Shown here piece after piece: positions 27,801-35,136 of a stretch of 64,000 nt of DNA. Source of the DNA: Marivirga aurantiaca (GTDB taxonomy: Bacteria; Bacteroidota; Bacteroidia; Cytophagales; Cyclobacteriaceae). Both the position numbers and the translations under genes were made by a program. The number at the start of each line of letters is the position of its first letter. Position 1 is the stretch's first letter. The notes below the pieces were generated by a model. That model did not search any database and had not been told where the DNA came from. It was given only the letters and a program-made list of their open reading frames with translations. The stretch is from NCBI RefSeq assembly GCF_016679925.1, contig NZ_JAEQBW010000001.1:682001-746000 (forward strand), given 5' to 3'.

Positions 27801-27972
27801 TTTTGGAGTAAATTATTACCTCTCAGGTTTGCATTCCTATGCAAAAGGAGACCCGGTGCCTATACCTAACTGGGTCTATTGGTGCGTTGGAATATTGCTG
27901 GTAATTTCCATAGCAGCTATTATCAGGCACAAACAAATGAAGTCTCAGGAGAAATTGAATGTGACTGTTTGA
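24817..27972 (+). CDS. nrfI: Fused ResB-ResC/CcsBA cytochrome c synthase, NrfI-like
   Basis: System II synthases attach haem to c-type cytochromes. The 1051-residue fusion has a ResB (CcsB) half with membrane helices near the N-terminus (KVTLVLLLAFAISMG, FELIIVWMAVNFLSHI, VGLFHLAFVIIVLGAA), a periplasmic loop, a mid-protein segment LALFCFSVLGLQAQD, and a C-terminal CcsA half with the haem-handling motif WGRYWAWDPKETW. In Wolinella, the dedicated CcsBA protein NrfI is needed for the CxxCK haem of NrfA. Its place in the nrf unit and the CWTCK site in NrfA here support the same role. A general synthase elsewhere in the genome cannot be excluded. Confidence 0.85.
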   Translation: MTKIFKILLSTKVTLVLLLAFAISMGVATFIENDHGTETARAMVYEAWWFELIIVWMAVNFLSHIRKYRLFSKGKWPVGLFHLAFVIIVLGAAITRYFGKEGMIHIREKQEEKTFYTNERYLQLEALGHEKSHQFNEKLAFTPKTFSPFETNVELAGKELKVKIADYIAAGKESFVDGDKTYISLAVTMGEGREDFLLKEGQQVKLEKLSIATKRDTQAEIKIFKEEGEWMIESARHLTIMEMATQQMGTLHKDEKQPLKYMTLYQWEGGAFLVKSINENSALSYKSEQDEKLAENMTDVAHLTVEDKEGNKLADAFVHIVSIEPAWTKFEYEGQEYGITYGPKAMQLPFSLYLSDFQLERYPGSRSPASYASEVEVRDGENSFPFRIFMNNVLDHAGYRFYQASYDTDEQGTVLSINQDRPGTYITYLGYTLLTLGMLLTLFAKGSRFSLLNKKLSRMHNNKKHQLKQKATLVLALFCFSVLGLQAQDQSSIEHSLVPKEKAAEYGKLIVQDMDGRMKPLNTLAHEIVRKLSGKSYMPVSLEDGTIKLTPEQFLLAVQLDPITYGNLPLIKIDKEKSLDAFKALGIEPTDRLSFRQFLADDGEYKLNHLVETANKLKPSERNEGHKELLKTDERFNIFYALLSGDFLRLFPLENEENNTWFTKNQFNQGFGEEDGRFVKNIIPLYLQNLDKGIREGDWKDAEEALDYITLYQQKVGAEVYPSEMEIKGELLYTELNLGSRLFGPFWLIGIVMLVLAILFLFYDNKYLRIGWKTGTVLSWIGLLVFTFHLGLRWYIAKHPPWSDGFEMLVFVAWGVLFFGLMFSRKSRFTLPLGLLFSGTLLFVGFLDWLNPEITNLMPVLNSYWLKIHVAIIVSGYAPLALAAVIGLLSLLLLIFKPKNPQDQWWKSMEELTIVNEMSITIGLFLLAVGTFLGGVWANESWGRYWAWDPKETWALISVIVYAIVLHIRLIPNLRDHLIFNLASLWAFSSIVMTSFGVNYYLSGLHSYAKGDPVPIPNWVYWCVGILLVISIAAIIRHKQMKSQEKLNVTV

Positions 27973-27975
27973 TTT

Positions 27976-28036
27976 TCCAAGGTCTGTGGCTCACAGAACT
28001 TTAACCGAAACTGGCCTGTGAGTCACAGGCCTTGGA
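27976..28036. repeat. Imperfect inverted repeat after nrfI
   Basis: TCCAAGGTCTGTGGCTCACAG at 27976-27996 pairs with CTGTGAGTCACAGGCCTTGGA at 28016-28036 with a few mismatches. It begins 4 bp after the nrfI stop and could act as its terminator, but no T run follows. Confidence 0.55.
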
Positions 28037-28040
28037 GTAA

Positions 28041-28063
28041 AAAGTTTGTGGGACACAAACTTT
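28041..28063. repeat. Palindromic intergenic repeat, copy B
   Basis: AAAGTTTGTG-GGA-CACAAACTTT followed by GGCGAC. It is nearly identical to copy A at 8025-8048. Confidence 0.75.
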
Positions 28064-28122
28064 GGCGACTGTAGTGATAATTGCCAACTTATTAGACGCG
28101 CTTTGGAATAGCTCTAACCAGA

Positions 28123-28196
28123 CTTCTGACGGTTCAAAACCGTCTGATGCCTCCCGATAATATCTGGTGTCAGAAGGCTACAAGCCGTCTGACGCC
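28123..28196. repeat. CTTCTGACGG repeat pair
   Basis: Two related hairpin units, one around ACGGTT-CAA-AACCGT and one with CAGAAGGCTACAAGCCGTCTG, each end in GTCTGA(T/C)GCC. A third partial copy (CTTCTGACGGTTTTTTAG) lies near 28364. They look like decayed copies of one short repeat. Confidence 0.55.
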
Positions 28197-28433
28197 TTTT
28201 GGTTGATCCAAGCGGGGATCAGAAGCTAACTACCATGCCCGCCCTCGTCCTGTGTCTCGCACTACAGCTTTTCTGCTCCTTGATGGAGTCACTTCTCTAA
28301 ATTCAAGTTTTTTGGCCAATAGACCTTCAAATGCAATCAACAAAAATCAGTTTGAGATTAGGCTTCTGACGGTTTTTTAGCGATCCATAGAACTGCCTGA
28401 CGCATGTAGACGCCAATTCAATACAGATTTGGA

Positions 28434-28455
28434 AAATTTGTGAGGACACAACTTT
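28434..28455. repeat. Palindromic intergenic repeat, copy C (degenerate)
   Basis: AAATTTGTG-AGGA-CACAACTTT followed by GGTGAA, a slightly decayed relative of copies A and B. Confidence 0.65.
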
Positions 28456-28525
28456 GGTGAATGGCGATTAATATACTTTAAATAACTTTTCCTAAGTTCA
28501 AAACTTTGGAAAAGTTGAATCACTC

Positions 28526-28975
28526 TTATTGGAAATACTGATGATAAATATTATAAGATTCCTCCAACTGATTAATAATAGCTTCAGCCTCTTTTTCTGT
28601 CCCTGCATTTTGTAGCGCCTTTACTAATTGAAGGTGCGGATGAAGCCATTTATGTAGCTCATCATGACTTTTACCCTTCATTGTGCAACTTGAGATAAGC
28701 TGATCGTTTTGCTCTTTTAACTGCCCGGCAAGTTCCAAATGGTTCGTATCATTTGAAGAGGTATATGATTGAAGTATCGCTTCTGATTTGTTTAAAAATG
28801 GCTTCATTTCGTCATTGACTATCCATCTTTCTCCATTCTCCAATTCAATTTTATTCTTTTCATTTTGTTGGTCCAGCTTATTATGAGTTTCTTTGTTTTC
28901 CTCTTTTTTTTCACTGCAACTAAATAATAGGGCGCTTAAAAGAGTAACCGTCAATATTGATTTGATGTAATTCAT
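28526..28975 (-). CDS. Small lipoprotein with a His-rich motif, end of nor cluster
   Basis: The 149-residue product has a lipoprotein signal (LLSALLFSC) and a charged, Gln/Glu/Lys-rich spacer. Its C-terminal part is helical, with a conserved-looking segment SSCTMKGKSHDELHKWLHPH that packs one Cys and four His and could bind a metal or haem. I do not recognise the family by name. It lies 66 bp after the norF-like gene on the same strand and may be the last gene of the nor operon, which would place it in the periplasm near the NO reductase. Confidence 0.7.
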   Translation of the reverse strand: MNYIKSILTVTLLSALLFSCSEKKEENKETHNKLDQQNEKNKIELENGERWIVNDEMKPFLNKSEAILQSYTSSNDTNHLELAGQLKEQNDQLISSCTMKGKSHDELHKWLHPHLQLVKALQNAGTEKEAEAIINQLEESYNIYHQYFQ

Positions 28976-29041
28976 TATGTTTTATTTTTAAAGTAAAATA
29001 GAGGTCAAAGTGTTTAGCTTCTACATAAATGGATAATACTA

Positions 29042-29296
29042 TTAAATTTGCACTCCCCCGAAAATACCCACTATTAAAGCGGCTATTACAGCCATAAATA
29101 CAATACTAAATTTCCAAATGCCATGGGCTTTCCGCATTTCCATATACTCCATTACCACCAAGATAAACTTAAATGCAGCAAGAGCCATCACTATGCCTGC
29201 AGGAATCCATACCTGATCCATTTCCATTCCTGAAGCATAAGCACTTACTATTGTTAAAATTATCAATCCGAGGTAAACTAAAATCAATCTTTTCAT
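29042..29296 (-). CDS. norF: NorF-like small membrane protein (cytochrome oxidase subunit IV type)
   Basis: The 84-residue product has three membrane helices (LILVYLGLIILTIVSAYASG, VWIPAGIVMALAAFKFILVV, FSIVFMAVIAALIVGIFGG) and the family segment YMEMRKAHGIWK. This matches prokaryotic COX4-type proteins, called NorF when found in nor clusters. It follows norE by 25 bp. NorE and NorF raise NO reductase activity in some denitrifiers but are not catalytic. The name rests on family plus position. Confidence 0.8.
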   Translation of the reverse strand: MKRLILVYLGLIILTIVSAYASGMEMDQVWIPAGIVMALAAFKFILVVMEYMEMRKAHGIWKFSIVFMAVIAALIVGIFGGVQI

Positions 29297-29321
29297 TTTA
29301 TTAGTTTTTAGAATTTAAATT

Positions 29322-29921
29322 TTAAAAAACAAGGTAAAGAGCAGGAAAAAGCAATAGCCAGAGGAGATCGCACATATGCCAAAAAGCCGCTCCTGCTTCA
29401 ATATCTTCTGTTTTAGTTGTGGTATTGCTGTTTTTTACTTTCAATAAAATGATCAGCAAAATTGCCAGGCCTACCACTACATGTATAAAATGGAAGCCGG
29501 TAAGCAACCAGTAAAAAGTGAAAAACATATTTTCTTCCAGCCCTAAACCTACTTCCAGTTTTTCCCCGTACTCATGCCATTTTATCACTATAAAGGCACA
29601 GCCGGTTATTATGGTCGCCAACATAAAATTAATGCCTGCACTTCTATTTCCCTTTTTAAAATAATGTACTGCAGAAGCCATAAAAAAGCCACTGGTTAAC
29701 AATACCACGGTGTTAAGGCCTCCTAAGTAGGTGTTGAGCATGGCTGTGGATTGTGCAAAAAGCTCAGGCTCCTGAATTCTGTAGTAAACCAATCCTGCCA
29801 ATGAAAGACCGAAAGTAAATACTTCCAATAAAATTAATATCCAGAGCAATATGCCTCCCGGAGGGGAAGAAATGCTTTTATAATCAATCTTTTGCTCCTC
29901 AATTTTTGCTGTTAGTTCCAT
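29322..29921 (-). CDS. norE: NorE-like protein (cytochrome oxidase subunit III family)
   Basis: The 199-residue product has five predicted membrane helices and resembles a short subunit III (GGILLWILILLEVFTFGLSL, TYLGGLNTVVLLTSGFFMAS, YWLLTGFHFIHVVVGLAILL, AAFWHMCDLLWLLLFPALYL). Subunit III-like proteins in nor clusters are called NorE and are thought to help assembly or activity of NorCB. It overlaps the hemerythrin/PAS gene by 10 bp and precedes norF, which supports co-expression. Confidence 0.85.
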   Translation of the reverse strand: MELTAKIEEQKIDYKSISSPPGGILLWILILLEVFTFGLSLAGLVYYRIQEPELFAQSTAMLNTYLGGLNTVVLLTSGFFMASAVHYFKKGNRSAGINFMLATIITGCAFIVIKWHEYGEKLEVGLGLEENMFFTFYWLLTGFHFIHVVVGLAILLIILLKVKNSNTTTKTEDIEAGAAFWHMCDLLWLLLFPALYLVF

Positions 29922-30877
29922 TCCAGTAGTCTTTTTTCGCCTTTAATATCTTTTATATCTGTAATGTCCTGCGACATCTCTACAACACCTCGGTAATTCT
30001 TTTCCTGATCGCGTACAGCAAAGTACCTGATGTAAATGGTGTGTCCCTTAAAATTGATCCAGAAGGAAGCTTCATTTTTAGTGCCTTCCCTAAATGCTTC
30101 CAGTATTTTTAAAACAGTGCCCACGCTTTTTGGCGGATGACAAAATTTAACTTCTCTACCTATTATACCTGCACTTCTGGGAAATACTCTGTCTTCACCA
30201 CGGTTGTAGAAAATCACTTTGTCATTTTCATCCACATAAGTGAGGTCCAGCGGAATGGTACGGAATAGTAGGTTGACCTGCTCGACCGTCATATATCCTT
30301 CATCAAAATGATGACTTTCTTTGTGTGCAAAGGACAAGTCTCTTGATGTGGTGTCATTGGAGGGGTGGATGTAAGCCTCTGCTTCAGTTTTTTCAGGCGC
30401 GCAACCAGGCATCCAGCCTATTTCTTCTTCTCCGGATTGCATTTCTTTCCAGTCATTCTCTTCCAACAGCTTTAGGGCATTAGGAAATAACACGGTTTGT
30501 TCTACAGCCATTAAATTGTTGATGCCGTCCAGCAGATAGTGAATGTTTATATCTGCTTTTTCAAATTCTTTTTCTTCAACAACCTTTCTCAAAAGCCTGA
30601 TTTGTTCCCTCAGATTATCGTGAAACGACCACATATTTTGTGAGGGGCCGTTCCATCCGCGTTTCTCCAGATAGGGGAAAAGCTGATTCTCCTTTCGCTC
30701 AAATCTCTTGTCGATAGTGCTCAGTTTATTGAATAAGTTGTAGAACAACTGATGGTCTTCTGAAGCCTTTAATGTGCGCAATTCCCAAATGATTTTCTGT
30801 AGCAAATCAATCTCCTTCATATAGTGGTTGATGGGATGCCAGGCAGGCAAGTTGGTTATATCGTCTCTTGTTTGCAT
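29912..30877 (-). CDS. Hemerythrin-like plus PAS domain protein (DUF438-related)
   Basis: The 321-residue product starts with a hemerythrin-like helical region (about 1-160; HPINHYMKEIDLLQKII, RKENQLFPYLEKRG, SFHDNLREQIRLLRK, VEQTVLFPNALKLL). It ends in a PAS domain (about 205-310; PLDLTYVDENDKVIFYNR, VKFCHPPKSVGTVLKIL, GVVEMSQDITDIK), the order seen in DUF438 proteins. Such proteins may sense O2, NO or redox state. There is no output domain. It lies 2 bp after norD and overlaps norE, so it is an internal part of the nor operon, possibly for NO sensing or iron supply. Confidence 0.8.
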   Translation of the reverse strand: MQTRDDITNLPAWHPINHYMKEIDLLQKIIWELRTLKASEDHQLFYNLFNKLSTIDKRFERKENQLFPYLEKRGWNGPSQNMWSFHDNLREQIRLLRKVVEEKEFEKADINIHYLLDGINNLMAVEQTVLFPNALKLLEENDWKEMQSGEEEIGWMPGCAPEKTEAEAYIHPSNDTTSRDLSFAHKESHHFDEGYMTVEQVNLLFRTIPLDLTYVDENDKVIFYNRGEDRVFPRSAGIIGREVKFCHPPKSVGTVLKILEAFREGTKNEASFWINFKGHTIYIRYFAVRDQEKNYRGVVEMSQDITDIKDIKGEKRLLEWN

Positions 30878-30879
30878 GA

Positions 30880-32643
30880 TTACTGATTTTTAATTTTTGT
30901 GTACAATTTCACTAGTGAATGGATTAAATCCTCCGGTTGAGATAATATTTGGTAATGGTTTTGCCCGAACATTTGGGGCAGATAGTATTTTGCCTGCGAC
31001 TCAATGGCCACCGCATAGGAATTGATATTTTTCAGATCGAATTCCTTCAATGCCTGCTTCACATCTTGCACTCCATATCTCCCTTCATAGCGATCATAAT
31101 CGTTGGGTTTTCCATCGCTCAGCAAAATCACCCATTTATTTTGGCTTTCCCTGCTTTGCAAGCGGGTGCCGGCATGACGAAGCGCAGTGCCAATTCTTGT
31201 ATAACCACTTGGAGCAATGGCACCTACTTTGTGTCGGGCCTGTGCCCATTTCTCATCGAAATCTTTGATAGTAATATAGCTGGAGTGATTTCTGGTTTTG
31301 GAATAAAATCCATCTATACAGAAATCGATTCCGAACTCATTCAATATTTCACCAAAAAGTATAGATACTTCCTTTTCCACATCCAATACCTTTCGGTTGT
31401 TCACAAAACTGTCAGAGGAAAGGCTTAAATCCAGTAATATCATTAAGGAAAGGTCTTTCTCTTTTTTCCTGTTATCGATATAGATATTTTCATTGGGAGT
31501 TCTTTTGGCGTGAATATCTGTATAGAAATCCACCACAGCATCCAAATCGAAATTAGCACCACTGGAAAGCCTTTTCTGCTGTTGGGCTTTGTTATTGATG
31601 GAAGCCACCATTTTCCGCAGTGAATTCAGTACGCTTTTATTTTTTTGGATAGTATTTTGATAATAATTGACATCAAGCTCATGCTGAAAATCAGGAAAGA
31701 GTTTGCAGAAATCTTGTTTATAGCTTTTTGATTTATAGTCCCATTCATCATAAGCAATAAAGAATTTTTTACTATCCTTTTCGGCACTTTCCGAGACCGT
31801 GGCTTGTTCCACAAAATCTGCTTGATATACAGAATGAACAGTTTCATCTACCCGTACTGTTTGCCGCATACGCAATTCTTCCAGGGCATCCTGGTGTTTT
31901 TCCAGTTCATCAGATCCGTCAAAATCACGCCATACCCCATCATGCTCTTCCGCAGTTTCTACTTTTTCAAAATTATGCAGCAGTACATAATCCTCCTGTT
32001 GTTTTTTATCAATGCTGAGACTTTTAATTTCCTCGACAGCCCGGGCTTTCAGTATGGTGTTGGCTTTATCAGTCGGTTTTTGGACCTTTTCATCAAAGTT
32101 TTTTAAAAGCTCATTTTCCTGTGCAGTATTTTGGTGCAGCATCCATTTGCCATAAAGCATGCTGAAATCCGCAGCCTTGTCATCCTCTGCCTTACTTTCG
32201 AAATGTTTATAGAGTTTATCATGTAACTGTTCTGCCAGGGGAAATTGCTCATAAAGGACGGGCAAAATTTCTTCGGCACTTTCTAAAGCCATTTTGCGTG
32301 ATAAAATGACATCATCTTCAGGATAGTTCCAGTTGATATTTTTTTCCTGCTGTATACTTAGATAAAGTAGCCTGAAAAAATAGAAAGAGAGGTTTTCTTC
32401 TTTAGTGGGCATTTCCGAAAATACAATTGGCATAAAAAAATTATTGCCTTTATAGCCACCCTCTGCCTCTGCCGGAAATATTTCTATTGCTTTGCCGGTG
32501 ATAGCGCGAGTCAACAAAGTGAGTCTGGGTTTAATATCTTCCAGTGCTACTTTCTGAGGCAGGCAATTGTTTGTTTTATCTTTCTTGTTTTTCAGGTATT
32601 TGGCTACTTTGCCAAAAATCCATTCATCCAGATCAAGTCCCAT
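30880..32643 (-). CDS. norD: NorD-like VWA-domain protein
   Basis: NorD works with the AAA+ protein NorQ to mature NO reductase, probably by inserting the non-haem iron. The 587-residue product has a long N-terminal region without clear motifs and a C-terminal von Willebrand A domain (about 395-585). Its MIDAS motif is LLDLSLSSDS, with GYTRIGTALRHAGTRL and WVILLSDGKPNDYD following. It is separated from norQ by 175 bp that contain a MITE-like repeat. Confidence 0.9.
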   Translation of the reverse strand: MGLDLDEWIFGKVAKYLKNKKDKTNNCLPQKVALEDIKPRLTLLTRAITGKAIEIFPAEAEGGYKGNNFFMPIVFSEMPTKEENLSFYFFRLLYLSIQQEKNINWNYPEDDVILSRKMALESAEEILPVLYEQFPLAEQLHDKLYKHFESKAEDDKAADFSMLYGKWMLHQNTAQENELLKNFDEKVQKPTDKANTILKARAVEEIKSLSIDKKQQEDYVLLHNFEKVETAEEHDGVWRDFDGSDELEKHQDALEELRMRQTVRVDETVHSVYQADFVEQATVSESAEKDSKKFFIAYDEWDYKSKSYKQDFCKLFPDFQHELDVNYYQNTIQKNKSVLNSLRKMVASINNKAQQQKRLSSGANFDLDAVVDFYTDIHAKRTPNENIYIDNRKKEKDLSLMILLDLSLSSDSFVNNRKVLDVEKEVSILFGEILNEFGIDFCIDGFYSKTRNHSSYITIKDFDEKWAQARHKVGAIAPSGYTRIGTALRHAGTRLQSRESQNKWVILLSDGKPNDYDRYEGRYGVQDVKQALKEFDLKNINSYAVAIESQAKYYLPQMFGQNHYQILSQPEDLIHSLVKLYTKIKNQ

Positions 32644-32696
32644 GATTCATTCATTTAGGTGTTGACTTATATTTGAGTGTTTTTTCATTAATCCCC

Positions 32697-32786
32697 CAAT
32701 GCTATTAAGTTAAGCTTTAATTGAAACCCCATCCTTGCATCCTTCCCCAAAGAGAGAAGGAGAATTGTCTTAACTTTATAGCATTG
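32697..32786. repeat. MITE-like 90-bp repeat, copy 2
   Basis: Inverted ends (CAATGCTATTAAGTTAAG and CTTAACTTTATAGCATTG) flank an AT-rich core with a CTTCTC/GAGAAGG-like hairpin. It is the reverse-complement relative of the element at 13489-13579 and sits between norQ and norD, inside the nor operon. Confidence 0.75.
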
Positions 32787-32818
32787 AAACCCAACTCAGC
32801 AGGAGAGGGATTAAGACT

Positions 32819-33595
32819 TTAAATCATCAAATCACATAAATCTTTCAATGAAGTAGTGGTATGTTCATCATCGGTAAGAGGTTCCACCACTGCTACATGC
32901 ATACTCTGTCTTTTGCCCAGTCCGCTATGGATTAAAATTGAAGCATCCACTAATAACCTTGTAGAAACAGTTTCAGCAAGACCTAATTCTGTCAGGTTTC
33001 TTATCTTATTGCCTATAGCCACAATTTTTTTAGCATTGCTATGGTCGATTCCACTTTCTTTTTCTAAAATATGGGTTTCTGTTTTGGCTTCCGGATAGTG
33101 GAATGAAAGTGCAATAAACCTTTGCCTTGTAGAAGGCTTCAATTCTTTAAAGCCTTTTTGATAGCCAGGGTTAAAAGAGGCTACCAACATAAAATTAGGA
33201 TCTGCTTTTATAGTTTCGCCCAGCTTATCAATAAAGAGTTCTCTTCTATGATCAGTCAGGGAGTGAATAGCCACTACCACATCCGGACGGGCTTCCGCCA
33301 ATTCATCCAGATAAAGAATAGCCCCTTCTTTAATGGCAGTGGTCATTGGCCCGTCTACCCAAACTGTTTCAGCTCCTTTGATAATATACCGGCCGATTAA
33401 ATCCGTGGCTGAGGTTTCTTCATGGCAACTAATAGTAATTAATCTTTGACCTAGTTTTTCTGCCATGAACTCCACAAAACGGGATTTCCCGCAACCTGTA
33501 GGCCCCTTTAATAATAAAGGTAATTTATTGCGCCAGGCATGTTCAAAAATCTCTGCCTCATTATTTATTTCCTGATAAAATGGTAAGTTTTCCAT
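32819..33595 (-). CDS. norQ: NorQ-type MoxR AAA+ ATPase
   Basis: NorQ is the ATPase partner of NorD in activating NO reductase. The 258-residue product has Walker A (LLKGPTGCGKSRFVEF), Walker B (AILYLDELAEARPDVV), sensor 1 (FMLVASFNPGY) and the Arg-finger region PSTRQRFIALSF of the MoxR family. It lies 122 bp after norB, with a large hairpin in between, which may set a different expression level from norCB. Confidence 0.92.
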   Translation of the reverse strand: MENLPFYQEINNEAEIFEHAWRNKLPLLLKGPTGCGKSRFVEFMAEKLGQRLITISCHEETSATDLIGRYIIKGAETVWVDGPMTTAIKEGAILYLDELAEARPDVVVAIHSLTDHRRELFIDKLGETIKADPNFMLVASFNPGYQKGFKELKPSTRQRFIALSFHYPEAKTETHILEKESGIDHSNAKKIVAIGNKIRNLTELGLAETVSTRLLVDASILIHSGLGKRQSMHVAVVEPLTDDEHTTTSLKDLCDLMI

Positions 33596-33635
33596 CTTTG
33601 ATATTTTTAGATTTGTTTCTGATTGTCATTAAAAA

Positions 33636-33710
33636 GTGATGTGGCCGGAAATCATCTTAACTATGAAAATTAATAAGCTAACCAAAGCTATTTCCGGCCT
33701 TTTACATCAC
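33636..33710 (-). terminator. Long-stem hairpin between norB and norQ
   Basis: GTGATGT+GGCCGGAAAT (33636-33652) pairs with ATTTCCGGCC+ACATCAC (33690-33710), a 17-bp stem with a 4-nt bulge and a 37-nt loop. On the minus strand it starts 7 bp after the norB stop and is followed by five T residues. It may be a partial terminator or an RNA-stability element that favours norCB over norQD. Confidence 0.65.
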
Positions 33711-33717
33711 GATTCAA

Positions 33718-35100
33718 CTAACTGACCAATTGTGGTTTAACCGGTTCATCGTTATTTACACCAAGTTCATTTTTCTCCATGGCTTCATCTGTTGGACGGC
33801 CAAATTTTATGAATTCATAGATGTAAATACCTATGCCTGTGGCAAACATAGTGGCGCAGACCAACATCACTGCGAAGTGAACCACTACCTCATCCTGAAC
33901 GACCATAAAGTCCATCTTTAATTTTCTTTCCAGGTAAACCTGCACTACACCTGCTACTCCCATTGCTGTAACCATTCCCAGCATCCCGATATTGGAAAGC
34001 CAGAAAGCAAGATGGCCGGCAGTATTGTTAAAGCGTTTCCTGCCCGTCATATTAGGCATACTGTAACTAATAATTGCCAGAACAATCATTGCATAAGCTC
34101 CCCAGAAAGCATAGTGGCCGTGCATGGCAGTAACCAAAGTACCATGGGTGTAGATATTAGTTTGCGGAAGCGTATGGGCAAATCCTAATAAACCTGCTCC
34201 TATAAAGGATACGATGGAAGCTCCGATAGTCCAGAACAAAGCGATTTTGTTGGGGTGGTTCTTTTCGCCTTTTCTGTACATATACACAGCAAATAAGGCC
34301 ATTGCCAAAAATGCCAGAGGCTCCAGAGCAGAGAAAATACCGCCAACTATTATCCAGATTTTATTTACTCCTATATAGTAGTAGTGGTGACCTGTACCTA
34401 AAATACCTGAAAGGAAAGTTAAACCTACAATTACATACAGCCATTTTTCAATCACTTCTCTGTCCACACCGGTCAGTTTGATCAAAAGAAAAGCAAGTAT
34501 ACCACCCATAATCAGTTCCCAAACACCTTCTACCCATAAATGGACTACCCACCAGCGGAAAAATGAATCTGTTACCTGGCTGTCGAACCAGATCATACCA
34601 GGTAGGTACAATAAAGCAGCGAAGAGTAAACCCATCACCAATACCATGGCCGTGGTGGTTCTTCTTTTACCTTTATATAAGGTGGTAATGATTATACCGA
34701 GGAAAAGTAATACATTAATTACTACCAGGTAATCCAGTTCCCTTGGGATTTCCAAAAATTTTCTCCCTTCCCAGATATTGAAATGATAACCTGTGATGGC
34801 GGCAACTCCCACCAATGCCAGGGAGATTAATTGTACATAAGCCAGTTTTACGCTCACCAGTTCTCGTTGGGCTTCCTCCGGAATTATATAATAGGCTGCC
34901 CCCATAAAACCACTGAGCAACCAAAGTACCAATAAATTGGTATGGACCGCACGTGCAGTATTAAACGGAGCAAATTCATGTAATACATCAAAACCGATAC
35001 GTGCAAAGCCCATAATAAAGCCGTACACTATTTGTAGGGAAAACAGCAGCATACACAAGGCAAAAAACCAGTAAGCTACTTTTTGGGATTTATATTTCAT
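33718..35100 (-). CDS. norB: Nitric oxide reductase subunit B (cytochrome c-dependent type)
   Basis: NorB is the catalytic membrane subunit that reduces two NO to N2O. The 460-residue product has about twelve membrane helices and the key motifs of cNOR: a haem-b His in RAVHTNLLVLWLL, WVVHLWVEGVWEL with the active-site His and Glu, GTGHHYYYIG, the Glu in FSALEPLAFL, and HGHYAFWGAYAMI. It lacks the long N-terminal extension of quinol-dependent NorZ, in keeping with the separate NorC upstream. Confidence 0.96.
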   Translation of the reverse strand: MKYKSQKVAYWFFALCMLLFSLQIVYGFIMGFARIGFDVLHEFAPFNTARAVHTNLLVLWLLSGFMGAAYYIIPEEAQRELVSVKLAYVQLISLALVGVAAITGYHFNIWEGRKFLEIPRELDYLVVINVLLFLGIIITTLYKGKRRTTTAMVLVMGLLFAALLYLPGMIWFDSQVTDSFFRWWVVHLWVEGVWELIMGGILAFLLIKLTGVDREVIEKWLYVIVGLTFLSGILGTGHHYYYIGVNKIWIIVGGIFSALEPLAFLAMALFAVYMYRKGEKNHPNKIALFWTIGASIVSFIGAGLLGFAHTLPQTNIYTHGTLVTAMHGHYAFWGAYAMIVLAIISYSMPNMTGRKRFNNTAGHLAFWLSNIGMLGMVTAMGVAGVVQVYLERKLKMDFMVVQDEVVVHFAVMLVCATMFATGIGIYIYEFIKFGRPTDEAMEKNELGVNNDEPVKPQLVS

Positions 35101-35136
35101 CTTTTTATTGTTAAGGTTAGAGAAATCACTGTCAAT

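Larger units (their letters stand above)
27973..28525. other. Repeat-rich intergenic region between nrfI and the nor-cluster lipoprotein gene
   Basis: These 553 bp separate two convergent operons and hold several kinds of short repeats: an imperfect inverted pair (27976-28036), two copies of the AAAGTTTGTG palindrome, and tandem relatives of CTTCTGACGG (28123-28196, again near 28363). AACTTTTCC/GGAAAAGTT arms sit near 28486-28515. No gene was seen. It looks like a landing zone for small non-coding repeats. Confidence 0.65.
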
